Source: Mycobacterium terramassiliense (GTDB lineage: Bacteria > Actinomycetota > Actinomycetes > Mycobacteriales > Mycobacteriaceae). From it: 64,000 bases of DNA. Location of the stretch: contig NZ_LT717701.1 in the NCBI RefSeq assembly GCF_900157385.1, positions 2,479,246 through 2,543,245 of the forward strand. Direction: 5' to 3'. The notes under the pieces were generated by a model, which worked only from the letters and a program-made list of their open reading frames with translations, did not search any database and had not been told where the DNA came from. Both the position numbers and the translations under genes were made by a program. This document shows positions 49,518 to 59,028 of this stretch, piece after piece. Positions within the stretch are counted from its first letter, which is position 1. The number at the start of each line of letters is the position of its first letter.

Positions 49518-50786
49518 GTGAGCAATCACGGAGGCCACGGATCGCGACCGGACAACAGGGTGCGCAGCGGCAAGGTCGATCCGATATGGTGGGCGCCGAC
49601 GCTGTTCATCGTCGTCGGAATACTGATCGCGCTGACCGCTGCGTCATTCTCCGGCAAGTTCCAGGACTTCATCCCGCTCACGCTTGTATCCGATCGGGCG
49701 GGTCTGGTGATGGAACAGGGCGCCAAGGTCAAGCTGCGGGGGGTGCAGGTCGGCCAGGTCGCCTCCATCGGCACCGACGTGAAAGCGGCTCAGCTGCAGC
49801 TGAAGATGGACCCGGGCCCGTTCAAGTACCTGCCCAGCAACCTCGAGGCCGAGATCAAGTCGACCACCGCTTTCGGGTCCAAGTACGTCGATCTCATCGT
49901 GCCGGAGCACGCCAGCCTGACACCGCTGAAGTCCGGTGCGGTGCTGCACTCGCGAAATGTCACCGTCGAAGTCAATACGGTCTTCGAGAACCTGCAGGCG
50001 GTGATCAAGGCCCTCGATCCGGCGAAGCTCAACGCGATCTTGTCGGCCTTTTCGGAGTCGTTGCGGGGCAAGGGCGAACGGATCGGACAAGCGATCACCG
50101 ATGCGAATAACCTGCTGCTGACCGTCAACCCGCGAATGGAAACCGTCCACCGCGACTGGCGACTGTTCGGTAGGACGACGGCCGCCTACTCCACCGCGGC
50201 GCAGGATATCCTGTCGGTTCTCGACTCGGCGGCCACCACCAGCAAGACGCTCACCGACAACCAGCAGGCGCTGGACTCATTGCTGTTGTCGGCCGCGGGC
50301 TTCAGCCAGACCGGCATCAACGTCATCGGCAGAAATGAAGCCAACATCGTGCGGTCCCTGGACCTGCTCGATTCGACCACCGCCCTGCTGAACAAGTACT
50401 CGCCGACGTACACGTGCCTGTTCCAGGGCGCGCAATGGTATGTCGACCACGGCGGCCGGGACGCGTTGGGCGGCAACGGTTACTCGGTCATCCTCGATGC
50501 CGCGCTGCTGTTCGGCGACGACCCGTACCGGTACCCGCGACATCTTCCCAAGGTCAACGCCACGGGAGGCCCGGGCGGCAAGCCCAGCTGCGGCTCGCTG
50601 CCCGACCCGAGCGCGAACTTCCCGGTGCGCGCGTTGGTGACCGATACCGGCTGGGGCGCCGCGCCGGATGAGATCCGCACCAACGTGGCGGCCGGCAACC
50701 CGTGGTGGGCCAACTGGTTCCCGACCACCAAGAACCCGCCCGAGCCGCCGCACTACTGGTATCGCGGGGGGCGGCCGCCGCCATGA
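49518..50786 (+). CDS. mceA: MceA, MCE-domain substrate-binding subunit
   Basis: A 422-residue Mce protein. After a cytoplasmic start, a transmembrane helix (TLFIVVGILIALTAASF, about 30-47) leads to the MCE/MlaD domain (about 58-140; LVMEQGAKVKLRGVQVGQV). A long helical region follows (about 150-300), where Mce proteins form a channel across the periplasm, then a C-terminal region with two Cys and a Pro-rich end. GTG start. Mce1-4 systems import fatty acids, sterols and other lipids; the substrate of this copy cannot be read from sequence. Confidence 0.92.
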   Translation: MSNHGGHGSRPDNRVRSGKVDPIWWAPTLFIVVGILIALTAASFSGKFQDFIPLTLVSDRAGLVMEQGAKVKLRGVQVGQVASIGTDVKAAQLQLKMDPGPFKYLPSNLEAEIKSTTAFGSKYVDLIVPEHASLTPLKSGAVLHSRNVTVEVNTVFENLQAVIKALDPAKLNAILSAFSESLRGKGERIGQAITDANNLLLTVNPRMETVHRDWRLFGRTTAAYSTAAQDILSVLDSAATTSKTLTDNQQALDSLLLSAAGFSQTGINVIGRNEANIVRSLDLLDSTTALLNKYSPTYTCLFQGAQWYVDHGGRDALGGNGYSVILDAALLFGDDPYRYPRHLPKVNATGGPGGKPSCGSLPDPSANFPVRALVTDTGWGAAPDEIRTNVAAGNPWWANWFPTTKNPPEPPHYWYRGGRPPP

Positions 50787-51814
50787 GAAGACGAAAGATA
50801 TCCGGCATCATTGCGCGCGTCGGAATATTCACGGCGGTCTGCCTGGTATTCACGTTCACGCTCATCGCCGTGTTCGGGCAGTTGCGCTTCGAGGACCGCA
50901 CCGGCTACCGAGCGGTCTTCACGAACGTCTCCGGCCTGAAATCCGGCAACTTCGTGCGCATCGCCGGGGTGGAGGTCGGCAAGGTCGGTGACCTCACCCT
51001 GCATCGGGACGGCACGGTCACCGTCGACTTCGCGGTGGACAACGGTGTTCGGCTCACCGAGGGCACCAAGGCCGTTGTGCGCTATGAAAACCTCATCGGT
51101 GACCGCTATCTCGCGCTCGAAGAGGGCCCCGGTGCACCACGCCGGCTGCCGCCGGCCGCGACGATTCCACTGGCGCGTACGTCACCCGCCCTGGACGTCG
51201 ACGCCTTGATCGGCGGCTTTCGGCCGTTGTTCCGCGCGCTGGATCCCGATCAGGTCAACGCTTTGTCCGGCGAACTGCTGCGGATTTTCCAGGGCCAGGG
51301 CGGCACCCTCGCCTCGGTGCTGGCGCAGACCTCGGTGCTGACCTCGACGCTGGCCGGGCGCAGCGAGCTGATCGGTGAGCTGATCAACAATCTGAACACG
51401 GTGCTGCACACCTTCGCCGCGCGCGACCACGAATTCTCCGACGGCCTGGACAAGCTGTCCCAGTTCGTCAATGGCTTGGCGCAGCGCAGGGACGACATCT
51501 CCACCGGGCTGGCCTACATCAACGCCGCCTCCGGCTCGGTCGCGGATCTACTCGCCCAGGCCCGCCAGCCGATCAAGGACGTAGTGCGCGAGACCGATCG
51601 CATGTCCGGGCAGGTGTTGTCCGACCGCGACTACGTCGACAACCTGCTCAAGCAGCTGCCCGACATCTACCAGGTGCTGTCCCGGCAGGGGCTGAACGGA
51701 GATTACTTCGGCTTCTACTTCTGCGAGGTGTTGCTCAAGCTCAACGGCAAAGGGGGCAACCCGATCTTCGTCAAGCTGTTCGGCCAGCCCAGCGGGCGGT
51801 GCACGCCGCAATGA
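50783..51814 (+). CDS. mceB: MceB, MCE-domain subunit
   Basis: A 343-residue Mce protein with an N-terminal membrane helix (VGIFTAVCLVFTFTLIAVF, about 13-32), MCE domain (about 38-115; NVSGLKSGNFVRIAGVEVGKV) and helical region (about 150-300). It ends with a short segment holding Cys (FYFCEVLLKLNG ... GRCTPQ) and lacks a Pro-rich tail. ATG overlaps the mceA stop (ATGA); the upstream frame lies within mceA. Confidence 0.92.
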   Translation: MRRRKISGIIARVGIFTAVCLVFTFTLIAVFGQLRFEDRTGYRAVFTNVSGLKSGNFVRIAGVEVGKVGDLTLHRDGTVTVDFAVDNGVRLTEGTKAVVRYENLIGDRYLALEEGPGAPRRLPPAATIPLARTSPALDVDALIGGFRPLFRALDPDQVNALSGELLRIFQGQGGTLASVLAQTSVLTSTLAGRSELIGELINNLNTVLHTFAARDHEFSDGLDKLSQFVNGLAQRRDDISTGLAYINAASGSVADLLAQARQPIKDVVRETDRMSGQVLSDRDYVDNLLKQLPDIYQVLSRQGLNGDYFGFYFCEVLLKLNGKGGNPIFVKLFGQPSGRCTPQ

Positions 51815-52980
51815 GGTTGCCCAACATCAAACCGCTCGGGAGGCGGAGCCCGGCGCTGGTCGGAGTCATGGGTGCCGCGATCGTCACCTGCGTGGTCGTC
51901 GCCGCCTTCCAGTACGACAAGCTGCCATTCGTCAAAGACACCAACGACTATGCCGCCTATTTCTCCGAGGCCGGCGGGATCAAGACCGGTAGCACGGTGC
52001 GCGTCTCCGGCTTGGGCGTCGGCAGGGTATCGGAAATCCGGCTGGAGGGCACCAAGGTCAGGGTGGCCTTCACCGTGCGCAAAGCCGTCGAACTGGGCGA
52101 CCGCACGGAGGCCGCGATCAAGACCGAGACGGTGCTGGGCAGCAAGATGCTCGAACTCACCTCGCGTGGCGAGGGCAAACTGAACGGACCCATTCCGCTG
52201 GAACGCACTCACTCGCCCTACGATCTTCCCGACGCGCTGGGCGACCTGACCACGACGATCAGCGGGCTCGATACCGCCCAATTGTCCTCGGCCCTAACAA
52301 CCTTGGCCAACACGTTCAAGGAGACACCGGCAGATCTCAAACCCGCGCTGCAAGGCGTCGCGCGGTTCTCCGAAACCCTCAACAACCGCGACGCGCAGCT
52401 GCGCAACCTGTTGGGAAACGCCAACAAGGTCTCGGGGGTGCTCGGCAAGCGCAGCCAGCAGATCGCCACCCTGGTGGCCGATTCCAACGCGCTGCTCGCC
52501 GCGCTGCTGGACGAACGCGATTCCCTCGACGCGTTGATGAACAACCTCACGGTGGTGTCACACCAGATCTCGGGGCTGGTCGACGACAACCGGACCCGAC
52601 TCAAGCCCGCCCTCGGCAAACTCAACGGGGTGCTCGAAGTCCTGGACAATCGCAAGGAAGATTTGCAGAAGACCCTGCCGAAGTTCAAGCGCTACGCGAT
52701 GTCGTTCGGCGAATGCCTCGGCTCTGGACCGTTTTTCAAGGCCTACGTGGCGAACCTGATTCCCGGTCAGATCAGCGGGCCGACGATCGACGCGCGAATG
52801 TATGACCGGCTGCTGGACCCAGGCCAGGGGCTGCCGTCGGAGTCGGTGGACCCGCCGACCGGCACCCCGCCCGTGCCGCCGGAGAACGCACCGCGCCCGA
52901 TCTGGTCGCAGCCGCCTTCGCCGGGTCCCGCGCCCGGCCCGCTGCCGGAGCCCCCACCCACAGAGGCCGGTGGACAGTGA
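51811..52980 (+). CDS. mceC: MceC, MCE-domain subunit
   Basis: A 389-residue Mce protein. Membrane helix (ALVGVMGAAIVTCVVVAAF, about 14-33), MCE domain (about 45-120; EAGGIKTGSTVRVSGLGVGRV), helical region (about 140-300) and a Pro-rich C-terminal tail (about 340-389) typical of MceC. I chose the ATG at 51811, which overlaps the mceB stop, over an upstream in-frame ATG at 51799. Confidence 0.92.
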   Translation: MRLPNIKPLGRRSPALVGVMGAAIVTCVVVAAFQYDKLPFVKDTNDYAAYFSEAGGIKTGSTVRVSGLGVGRVSEIRLEGTKVRVAFTVRKAVELGDRTEAAIKTETVLGSKMLELTSRGEGKLNGPIPLERTHSPYDLPDALGDLTTTISGLDTAQLSSALTTLANTFKETPADLKPALQGVARFSETLNNRDAQLRNLLGNANKVSGVLGKRSQQIATLVADSNALLAALLDERDSLDALMNNLTVVSHQISGLVDDNRTRLKPALGKLNGVLEVLDNRKEDLQKTLPKFKRYAMSFGECLGSGPFFKAYVANLIPGQISGPTIDARMYDRLLDPGQGLPSESVDPPTGTPPVPPENAPRPIWSQPPSPGPAPGPLPEPPPTEAGGQ

Positions 52981-54296
52981 GGCGGCGACGCACCCTGCAG
53001 ACAGTCACCGGCGTCAGCCTGGTCGCGACGCTCGTCGCGGCCTCGTTCCTGGTCGGCGCGAAGTTGCTCCGAGAGGTTGAAAGGACTACCTACACCGCAT
53101 ATTTCGCGGAGGCCAACGGCCTGTTCGTCGGCGACGAGGTTCGGATCCTCGGCGTGGCGGTGGGGGTGGTGGACAAGATCGAGCCGCAGCCCGCCAGCTC
53201 CAAGGTGACCTTCTCGGTGGACAAGCAGTATGCCGTCCCCGCCGATGCCCGCGCGGCGATCCTTTCCCCCTCGCTGGTGACCTCCCGAGCGATCCAGCTC
53301 GTCCCGGCGTACTCCGGGGGGCCCAAGTTGAGCTCCGGCGCGTCGATCCCGCTGAGCCGCACCGCCGTTCCCGTCGAATGGGACGACTTCCGCACGCAGC
53401 TGCAGAAGCTGACGGAGGCGCTGCAGCCCACCGCGCCGGGCGGCGTGAACTCGGTCGGTGAGTTCATCAACTCGGCCGCCGACAACCTGCGGGGCCAGGG
53501 GGACACCGCCCGCGACACCGTCATCAAGCTGTCCGAGGCGATTTCGGCGCTGGGTGATCACGCCGACGACATCTTCAGCACCGTGCGCAATCTGCAGCTG
53601 CTGGTGTCGGCGCTCTACTCCAGCAGCGACCTGCTGGCCTCGTTCAACCAGAACCTTGCCAGGGTGACCACGGTGCTGTCGAACACCCCCGGCGAGGTGG
53701 CGAACGCGGTGAAGGGCCTCGACGGGGCCCTGACGGATCTGCGTGACTTCCTTTCTGAGAACCGGGAAGCCATGGGCGTCACGTTCGACCGGCTGGGGTC
53801 CATCACCACCGCGCTGAACGACAGCCGCGCCGACATCAAGCAGATCCTGCACATCGCCCCGACGGTGTTCCAGAATTTCCTGAACATCTACCAGCCGGCG
53901 CAGAGCGCGATGACCGGCATCATGGCATTGAACAACTTCGCCGACATTCCGCAGTGGATCTGCAGCTCGATCGAAGCGGCCTCCCGGCTGCGCCTGGACC
54001 GGGTCTCCAAGCTCTGCCTGCAGTACATCAACCCGATCATCAAAAACCGCATCTACAACTACCTTCCGTTCGGCCTCAACCCGTTCGTCGGTACGCAGGC
54101 CCGGCCGAACGAAATCACTTACAGCGAGGACCGGTTGCGGCCCGGCTACGCGCCGGACGCCACACCGCCACCGGATGCGGCGCCGCCGGCGCCCGTCGAG
54201 GTGCCACAGCCCCCCGAGGCGCCTCCGTCGCCGGACGGCACGGTCAGCTCGACACAAGTGCTGCGGGACCTGATGCTTCCTACGGGGACATCGTGA
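52977..54296 (+). CDS. mceD: MceD, MCE-domain subunit
   Basis: A 439-residue Mce protein with an N-terminal helix (GVSLVATLVAASFLVGAKLL, about 10-29), MCE domain (about 35-115; EANGLFVGDEVRILGVAVGVV), long helical region and Pro-rich end (DATPPPDAAPPAPVEVPQPP at about 395-415). The GTG start overlaps the mceC stop (GTGA). Confidence 0.92.
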   Translation: MRRRRTLQTVTGVSLVATLVAASFLVGAKLLREVERTTYTAYFAEANGLFVGDEVRILGVAVGVVDKIEPQPASSKVTFSVDKQYAVPADARAAILSPSLVTSRAIQLVPAYSGGPKLSSGASIPLSRTAVPVEWDDFRTQLQKLTEALQPTAPGGVNSVGEFINSAADNLRGQGDTARDTVIKLSEAISALGDHADDIFSTVRNLQLLVSALYSSSDLLASFNQNLARVTTVLSNTPGEVANAVKGLDGALTDLRDFLSENREAMGVTFDRLGSITTALNDSRADIKQILHIAPTVFQNFLNIYQPAQSAMTGIMALNNFADIPQWICSSIEAASRLRLDRVSKLCLQYINPIIKNRIYNYLPFGLNPFVGTQARPNEITYSEDRLRPGYAPDATPPPDAAPPAPVEVPQPPEAPPSPDGTVSSTQVLRDLMLPTGTS

Positions 54297-55414
54297 GACG
54301 CGCGATAGCCGCGGTGTGCTCCGGCGTGTTCCTCGTCGCCCTCCCGGGCTGCGGTTGGAAGGGCCTGAATTCGTTCACCCTGCCGGGTACCGCCGGCGGA
54401 GGACCGGGTTCCTACACGATCCAGGCGCAAATGCCCGACGTCGTGACCATCCAGGAGAACACCCGGGTCCGGGTCGACGACGTCAACGTCGGCAACGTCA
54501 CCAAGATCGAACTCCAAGACTGGCATGCGCTGGTGACCATGCGCATCAACGGCGACGTGCACCTGCCGGCGAATTCGACCGCCAAGCTCGGGCAGACCAG
54601 CCTGCTCGGTTCGATGCACATCGAACTCGCGGCGCCCAAGGACGAGCCGCCCGTGGGCGAACTGCAGAACGGGTCGGTGATCTCGTTATCGCGCGCGAGC
54701 ATGTATCCGACCACCGAGCAGACCCTGGCATCAGTCTCAATCCTGCTCAACGGCGGGGGACTTGGTCAGCTGCAGGAAATCACCCAGGCGCTCGCCAAGG
54801 CCTTCGCCGGTCGCGAAAACGACATGCGCAGCCTGCTGAGCCAGCTCGACCAGTTCATCGCCGGCACCAACGCCCAGACCGACGACATCATCGCGGCAGC
54901 GGAAAACCTCAACTCGCTGACCGGCCAGGTCGCCGCCAAAGATTTCGTTGTCGACAAGGCGTTGACAACCGTGCCGAAAGCCCTCGCGGTGCTGGCCGAT
55001 GAGCGCACCAAGATCGCCGATGCCATCGATCAGCTCGGCAAGTTCAGCGCGCTCGCGGCCGACACCATCCATCAGAGCAAGGAATCTCTGGTGAACAACC
55101 TGCGCAATATCGCACCCGTGCTGCGATCGCTCGCCGACGCCGGACCGTCGCTCACCAGGGGCCTGGACGGCTTGGTCGCGTATCCGTGGCCGGCATCCAC
55201 AGCGCGGAACTGGTTCCGCGGCGACTACGCCAACCTCACCCTGGTCGTCGACTTGACGCTGAGCCGCATCGACCAAGGGCTTTTCACCGGCTCCCGGTGG
55301 GAAGGCAATCTCACCCAACTCGAACTGCAGTGGGGACGCACGATAGGCATGCAGCCGAGCCCCGTCACAGGCGGCAACCCCCTGACCTATCCGTACCACT
55401 TCGGGGGATACTGA
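54293..55414 (+). CDS. mceE: MceE, MCE-domain lipoprotein
   Basis: A 373-residue Mce lipoprotein of the LprK/LprN position. The signal peptide ends in the lipobox LPGC (Cys20), so the protein is membrane-anchored by acylation rather than by a helix. The MCE domain follows (about 40-120; ENTRVRVDDVNVGNVTKIEL), then a helical region and a Tyr/Pro-rich end (LTYPYHFGGY). GTG start overlapping the mceD stop. Confidence 0.93.
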   Translation: MRRAIAAVCSGVFLVALPGCGWKGLNSFTLPGTAGGGPGSYTIQAQMPDVVTIQENTRVRVDDVNVGNVTKIELQDWHALVTMRINGDVHLPANSTAKLGQTSLLGSMHIELAAPKDEPPVGELQNGSVISLSRASMYPTTEQTLASVSILLNGGGLGQLQEITQALAKAFAGRENDMRSLLSQLDQFIAGTNAQTDDIIAAAENLNSLTGQVAAKDFVVDKALTTVPKALAVLADERTKIADAIDQLGKFSALAADTIHQSKESLVNNLRNIAPVLRSLADAGPSLTRGLDGLVAYPWPASTARNWFRGDYANLTLVVDLTLSRIDQGLFTGSRWEGNLTQLELQWGRTIGMQPSPVTGGNPLTYPYHFGGY

Positions 55415-56893
55415 ATGCTGCGCCTGAACCGCCGCACGTGGATCCAGCTGTCGATCTTGACGTTGGTGACCGTGGTGTCCTGTGGCGCAATGGCATTCAA
55501 TTTCATGAGACTGCCCGCGACGCTGTTCGGGATCGGCGAGTACAACGTCGCGGTCGACCTGCCCCGGTCGGGTGGTCTCTACCAGACTTCGGTCGTCACC
55601 TATCGCGGCACCGATGTGGGCAAGGTCAAGTCGGTCGAAGTCACCGCCACCGGGGTGCGGGCGGTGCTCGCACTGAGATCCGGGGTCAAGGTGCCCGCCG
55701 ACGTCCAGGCATCGGTGCACAGCCGTTCGGCAATCGGCGAACAGTACATCGAACTGACCCCGCCGCCGGGCAAGGATGGGGAACACTTCCGGCAGCTGCG
55801 CGCCGGCGATGTCATTCCCGCGGGTCACGTCGACGTGCCCGTCGACATCGGACAGCTACTCGACATGACCAACCGTGCGCTGCAGGCGATTCCGCGGGAC
55901 AACCTGCGCACGGTGATCGACGAGTCCAACCGCGCGGTCAGCGGCCTCGGACCGGAGCTGTCCCGGATCGTCGATGGGTCGACCGCGCTGGCCATTGCCG
56001 GCGGCCGGACCACCGACCCGCTCGCCGCCCTGATTGACCGGTCCCCGGCGGTGCTCGAGTCCCAGGTGCAGACATCGGACGCGATCGCCACGTGGGCCAA
56101 TCGAACCGCCGCGATCACGGCACAGTTCAAGGCGCAGGACGCGGCGTTGCGAGACCTGTTGACGCAGGGCACGTCCGGGCTGGAGGAGGGTCGCGCGCTA
56201 TTCGACCGGGTGACGCCCGCGGTCCCGGTCCTGTTCGCCAACCTCGTGAGCCTCGGCGACATCGCCGTCGTGTATCGCCACGACATCGAACAACTGCTGG
56301 TGCTGTTGCCGCAAGGCATCGCGGCCATGGCGGCAATCGTGGTGCCCAGCTCCAACACCAAGCAGGAGTATCGGGGTGCCCAGTTGGACTTCAACCTCAA
56401 CATCAACCTGCCGCCGCCGTGCACGACCGGGTACCTGCCGCCGACGCAGCGCCGGTCGCCGGCCAGCGTCGACGCTCCGGACCGGCCCGCCGCGGACCTG
56501 TTCTGCCGAGTGCCGCAGGATTCCGAGTTCAATGTTCGTGGGGTGCGCAACATTCCGTGTGAGGCAAAGCCGTGGAAACGCGCGCCGACGATCGAGCTGT
56601 GTGAAAGCGACGAGGAGTACGTGCCCCTCAACGACGGCTACAACTGGAAGGGAGACCCCAACGCCACCTACAGCGGGCAGGGCGTTCCGATGTATCCGCC
56701 GGGACAAGACCCCCGGCTGCCGCCCCCGCGGGGAACCGCGCCGGCGTCCGCCCCGCCGCCACCCCTCGCCGTCGCGACGTATGACCCGGCCACCGGTGAC
56801 TACATCGGCCCCGATGGGCGCCGCTACACCGAAGCCGACCTGGCGCATCCGCGCGCCAAGGACTGGCAATCCCTTTTAGTCCCACAGCCATAA
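55415..56893 (+). CDS. mceF: MceF, MCE-domain subunit
   Basis: The last Mce subunit, 492 residues. Membrane helix (LSILTLVTVVSCGAMAFNF, about 12-30), MCE domain (about 40-120; RSGGLYQTSVVTYRGTDVGKV), helical region (about 150-300), then a Cys-containing and Pro-rich C-terminal extension (about 330-492). Its ATG directly abuts the mceE stop. A 16-nt gap with GAAGGAGCAAC leads to the Mce-associated genes. Confidence 0.92.
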   Translation: MLRLNRRTWIQLSILTLVTVVSCGAMAFNFMRLPATLFGIGEYNVAVDLPRSGGLYQTSVVTYRGTDVGKVKSVEVTATGVRAVLALRSGVKVPADVQASVHSRSAIGEQYIELTPPPGKDGEHFRQLRAGDVIPAGHVDVPVDIGQLLDMTNRALQAIPRDNLRTVIDESNRAVSGLGPELSRIVDGSTALAIAGGRTTDPLAALIDRSPAVLESQVQTSDAIATWANRTAAITAQFKAQDAALRDLLTQGTSGLEEGRALFDRVTPAVPVLFANLVSLGDIAVVYRHDIEQLLVLLPQGIAAMAAIVVPSSNTKQEYRGAQLDFNLNINLPPPCTTGYLPPTQRRSPASVDAPDRPAADLFCRVPQDSEFNVRGVRNIPCEAKPWKRAPTIELCESDEEYVPLNDGYNWKGDPNATYSGQGVPMYPPGQDPRLPPPRGTAPASAPPPPLAVATYDPATGDYIGPDGRRYTEADLAHPRAKDWQSLLVPQP

Positions 56894-56909
56894 GCATCGA
56901 AGGAGCAAC

Positions 56910-57497
56910 ATGGCCGAACAATCCACTGAGCCTGACACCCCCGACGTCGAAGGGGACGAGCAGCCGACATCCGGGAGGCGGCCGGCGCGCTGGCGGCGGC
57001 GGGCCACCCCTCGGCTCTCGCGCACGGCAGCTGCGGTCGTGGTGAGCGCGGCGCTCGTGGTGGCGCTCGCCGGATTAACCGGCTGGCTGGGTTACCGGGC
57101 CTACCAAGAACGTGAGGCTAAAGCCAAGCGCGACTTATACGTTCAGGTCGCTCGCCAGGGTGCGGTCAACCTCACGACCATCAACTACACCGAGGCCGAC
57201 GCCGACGTGCAACGGATCCTCGACCTGTCCACCGGCGCCTTCCGCGACGATTTCGAGCAACGGTCCAAGCCGTTCGTCGAGGTCGTGAAGGCGGCGCAGT
57301 CGAAATCCGAAGGTACGGTCACCGACGCCGGGCTGGAATCTCAGCGCGGCGATTCGGCCCAGGTGCTGGTCGCGGTCGCCGTCAAGTCCCGAACCGCCGG
57401 CGGTGAGGAGGCGCCGCGGGAGTGGCGGATGAGAATCGAGGTCCGGTCGGTCGGCGCCAAAGACGCCAAGGTGTCCAACGTGGTGTTCGTGCCATGA
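56910..57497 (+). CDS. Mce-associated membrane protein 1
   Basis: A 195-residue Mas protein. An Arg-rich cytoplasmic N-terminus (about 1-38) is followed by one membrane helix (TAAAVVVSAALVVALAGLTG, about 39-60) and an extracytoplasmic NTF2-like domain (VQRILDLSTGAFRDDFEQRS ...). Proteins of this type stabilize Mce complexes (as OmamA does for Mce1 and Mce4). Strong GAAGGAG site before the ATG; overlaps the next gene by 4 nt. Confidence 0.88.
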   Translation: MAEQSTEPDTPDVEGDEQPTSGRRPARWRRRATPRLSRTAAAVVVSAALVVALAGLTGWLGYRAYQEREAKAKRDLYVQVARQGAVNLTTINYTEADADVQRILDLSTGAFRDDFEQRSKPFVEVVKAAQSKSEGTVTDAGLESQRGDSAQVLVAVAVKSRTAGGEEAPREWRMRIEVRSVGAKDAKVSNVVFVP

Positions 57498-58123
57498 CGA
57501 CTCTCGGCGAGACGACCGAAAGCATCGAGGCTACAGCGCTCGATGAGGACAAAGACGGCACCACGCACCGGGATTCGGACGCCATCGACACCGACGAGGC
57601 GCCCGATGACGAGCCCGATGACCGCCGGGAAAGGCGGCCGATCGCGTGGACGCGCGTGTTCGCGATTGGTGTCCTGCCCGCGGTCGCGTTGGTGCTGGCG
57701 ATCGCGGCGGGCTACTTCAGGTGGGTCGCCGGTTCGGCCGACGACCTCGCGCGAGCCCGTTCCGAATCGGTGCGTGCGGCCAGCGAAGACACGGTGGTCT
57801 TGCTGTCCTACAAGGCGGACTCGGTAGAAAAGGACCTGGGCGCGGCGCGCGAACGGCTCACCGGCGAGTTCAAGGATGCCTACGCCGAGCTGACGCGGCA
57901 GGTCGTCATTCCGGGAGCCAAAGAAAAGCACATCTCGTCGACGGCCAAGGTCAACGCGGCGGCCTCGGTCTCGGCGACAGGCAATCACGCCGTGGTGGTG
58001 TTGTTCGTCGACCAAACCGTGACGATCGGCGAGGGCGCTCCCACGGATACCCAGCCTGTCGTTCGGGTCACGCTGGACAAGCTCAACGGTCGCTGGCTGG
58101 TTTCGCGTTTCGACCCGGTGTGA
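57494..58123 (+). CDS. Mce-associated membrane protein 2
   Basis: A 209-residue Mas protein with a highly acidic N-terminal region (about 10-48), a membrane helix (VFAIGVLPAVALVLAIAAGY, about 55-75) and an NTF2-like extracytoplasmic domain, ending LNGRWLVSRFDPV, a common end for this family. The ATG at 57494 overlaps the previous stop. Probably works with Mas1 to hold the Mce complex. Confidence 0.87.
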   Translation: MTTLGETTESIEATALDEDKDGTTHRDSDAIDTDEAPDDEPDDRRERRPIAWTRVFAIGVLPAVALVLAIAAGYFRWVAGSADDLARARSESVRAASEDTVVLLSYKADSVEKDLGAARERLTGEFKDAYAELTRQVVIPGAKEKHISSTAKVNAAASVSATGNHAVVVLFVDQTVTIGEGAPTDTQPVVRVTLDKLNGRWLVSRFDPV

Positions 58124-58136
58124 TCGGAGGCCACGA

Positions 58137-58643
58137 ATGTCCGTCCGGGCTCCGCGCGCCGCGCAGCTGGTGTCTATCGTCGCAAGCGGTTTGGGCGCAG
58201 CGGTGCTGGGCGCTCCCGCCGCGCATGCCGACAACAAGAGGCTCAACAGCGCCGTCGTCTCCGCCGTCTACACCCTGCAGCACCAGGCGGGCTGCACGAA
58301 CGACGTCATCAGAAACAATGCGCTGACGCTGGCCGCCGAATGGCACGCGGAGGACATGATCGGCAACCGAAACATCAACGATGACATGGGATCTGACGGA
58401 TCAACACCGCAGGACCGCGCCAACGCCGCGGGCTTCAACGGCAAGGCGGCCGAGACGGTGGCGATCAATCCGGCCATCGCCATCAGCAGCCTCGAGCTGG
58501 TCAACCAGTGGTACTACAACCCCGACGACATGGCGATCATCCGCGACTGCGCCAACACCGCGATCGGCGTGTGGTCAGACAACAGCCCGGACCGCACCGT
58601 CGTGGTCGCCGTGTATGGACAGCCCGTTCCGCGGAGTCGGTGA
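58137..58643 (+). CDS. Secreted CAP-domain (SCP-like) protein
   Basis: A 168-residue exported protein. The signal peptide ends near AAHA-D (about residue 31). The CAP domain shows LAAEWHAEDMIGN, which carries the family His/Glu region, WYYNPDDMAIIRDCANTAIGVW, and the end TVVVAVYGQP. Two Cys (about 53 and 142) may form a disulfide. CAP proteins bind lipids or sterols in several organisms, which would suit an mce operon, but this is inference. It starts 13 nt after the second mas gene behind GGAGG, so it is co-transcribed. Confidence 0.85.
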   Translation: MSVRAPRAAQLVSIVASGLGAAVLGAPAAHADNKRLNSAVVSAVYTLQHQAGCTNDVIRNNALTLAAEWHAEDMIGNRNINDDMGSDGSTPQDRANAAGFNGKAAETVAINPAIAISSLELVNQWYYNPDDMAIIRDCANTAIGVWSDNSPDRTVVVAVYGQPVPRSR

Positions 58644-58688
58644 CACCGTCAACGTCCGCGACGAACACGTCGGCCCAGACCGCCGGTG

Positions 58689-58983
58689 TTAACTGTTGCT
58701 GCTGGTGAGGTGCTCGTCCTCGGCCGCGGCTTCGCAGACGCAGACTTGGGGGTCGCCGTGCACCCACCGCCACAGCTGGCTGCCCTGCCTGCGCATCACG
58801 TGTTGCACGTAGACCTTGTCGCGCTGCTCCCGCGAGAACGCCATGTCGAGGTTGACCGGCAGCCCGGCCCAAGCGACCTGGCCGGTGGCCGACGCCCGGC
58901 CTTCGGGACGCAGCCGGCACCGCAGCGGGCAGACGCTTTTCATGACCCGATCGGGCCCATCGCACTCCCGAGCCACGCCCATG
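58689..58983 (-). CDS. NasN mini-paralogue: short ORF with the NADPH-binding end of the nitrate reductase flavoprotein
   Basis: A 97-codon frame. Residues from about 49 onward, LDMAFSREQRDKVYVQHVMR followed by GSQLWRWV, align with the C-terminal LDLAFSRDQREKVYVQHLMR and AQLWRWL of NasN. The end (VCVCEAAAEDEHLTSSNS) diverges where NasN has YVCGNADPMAKDV. The first 48 residues include Cys (SVCPLRCRL) but show no clear domain. The start region (GAGGAGG, then GGCGTGGCT) and an upstream GlnR-type box are also shared with nasN. It therefore looks like an internally deleted duplicate that kept its promoter. Whether the product is made or useful is unknown; it could be a pseudogene. Confidence 0.65.
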
Positions 58984-59028
58984 GTTCCTCCTCGACGCAA
59001 CCAGCTGAGGCAATGCTGCGACGGGGAT

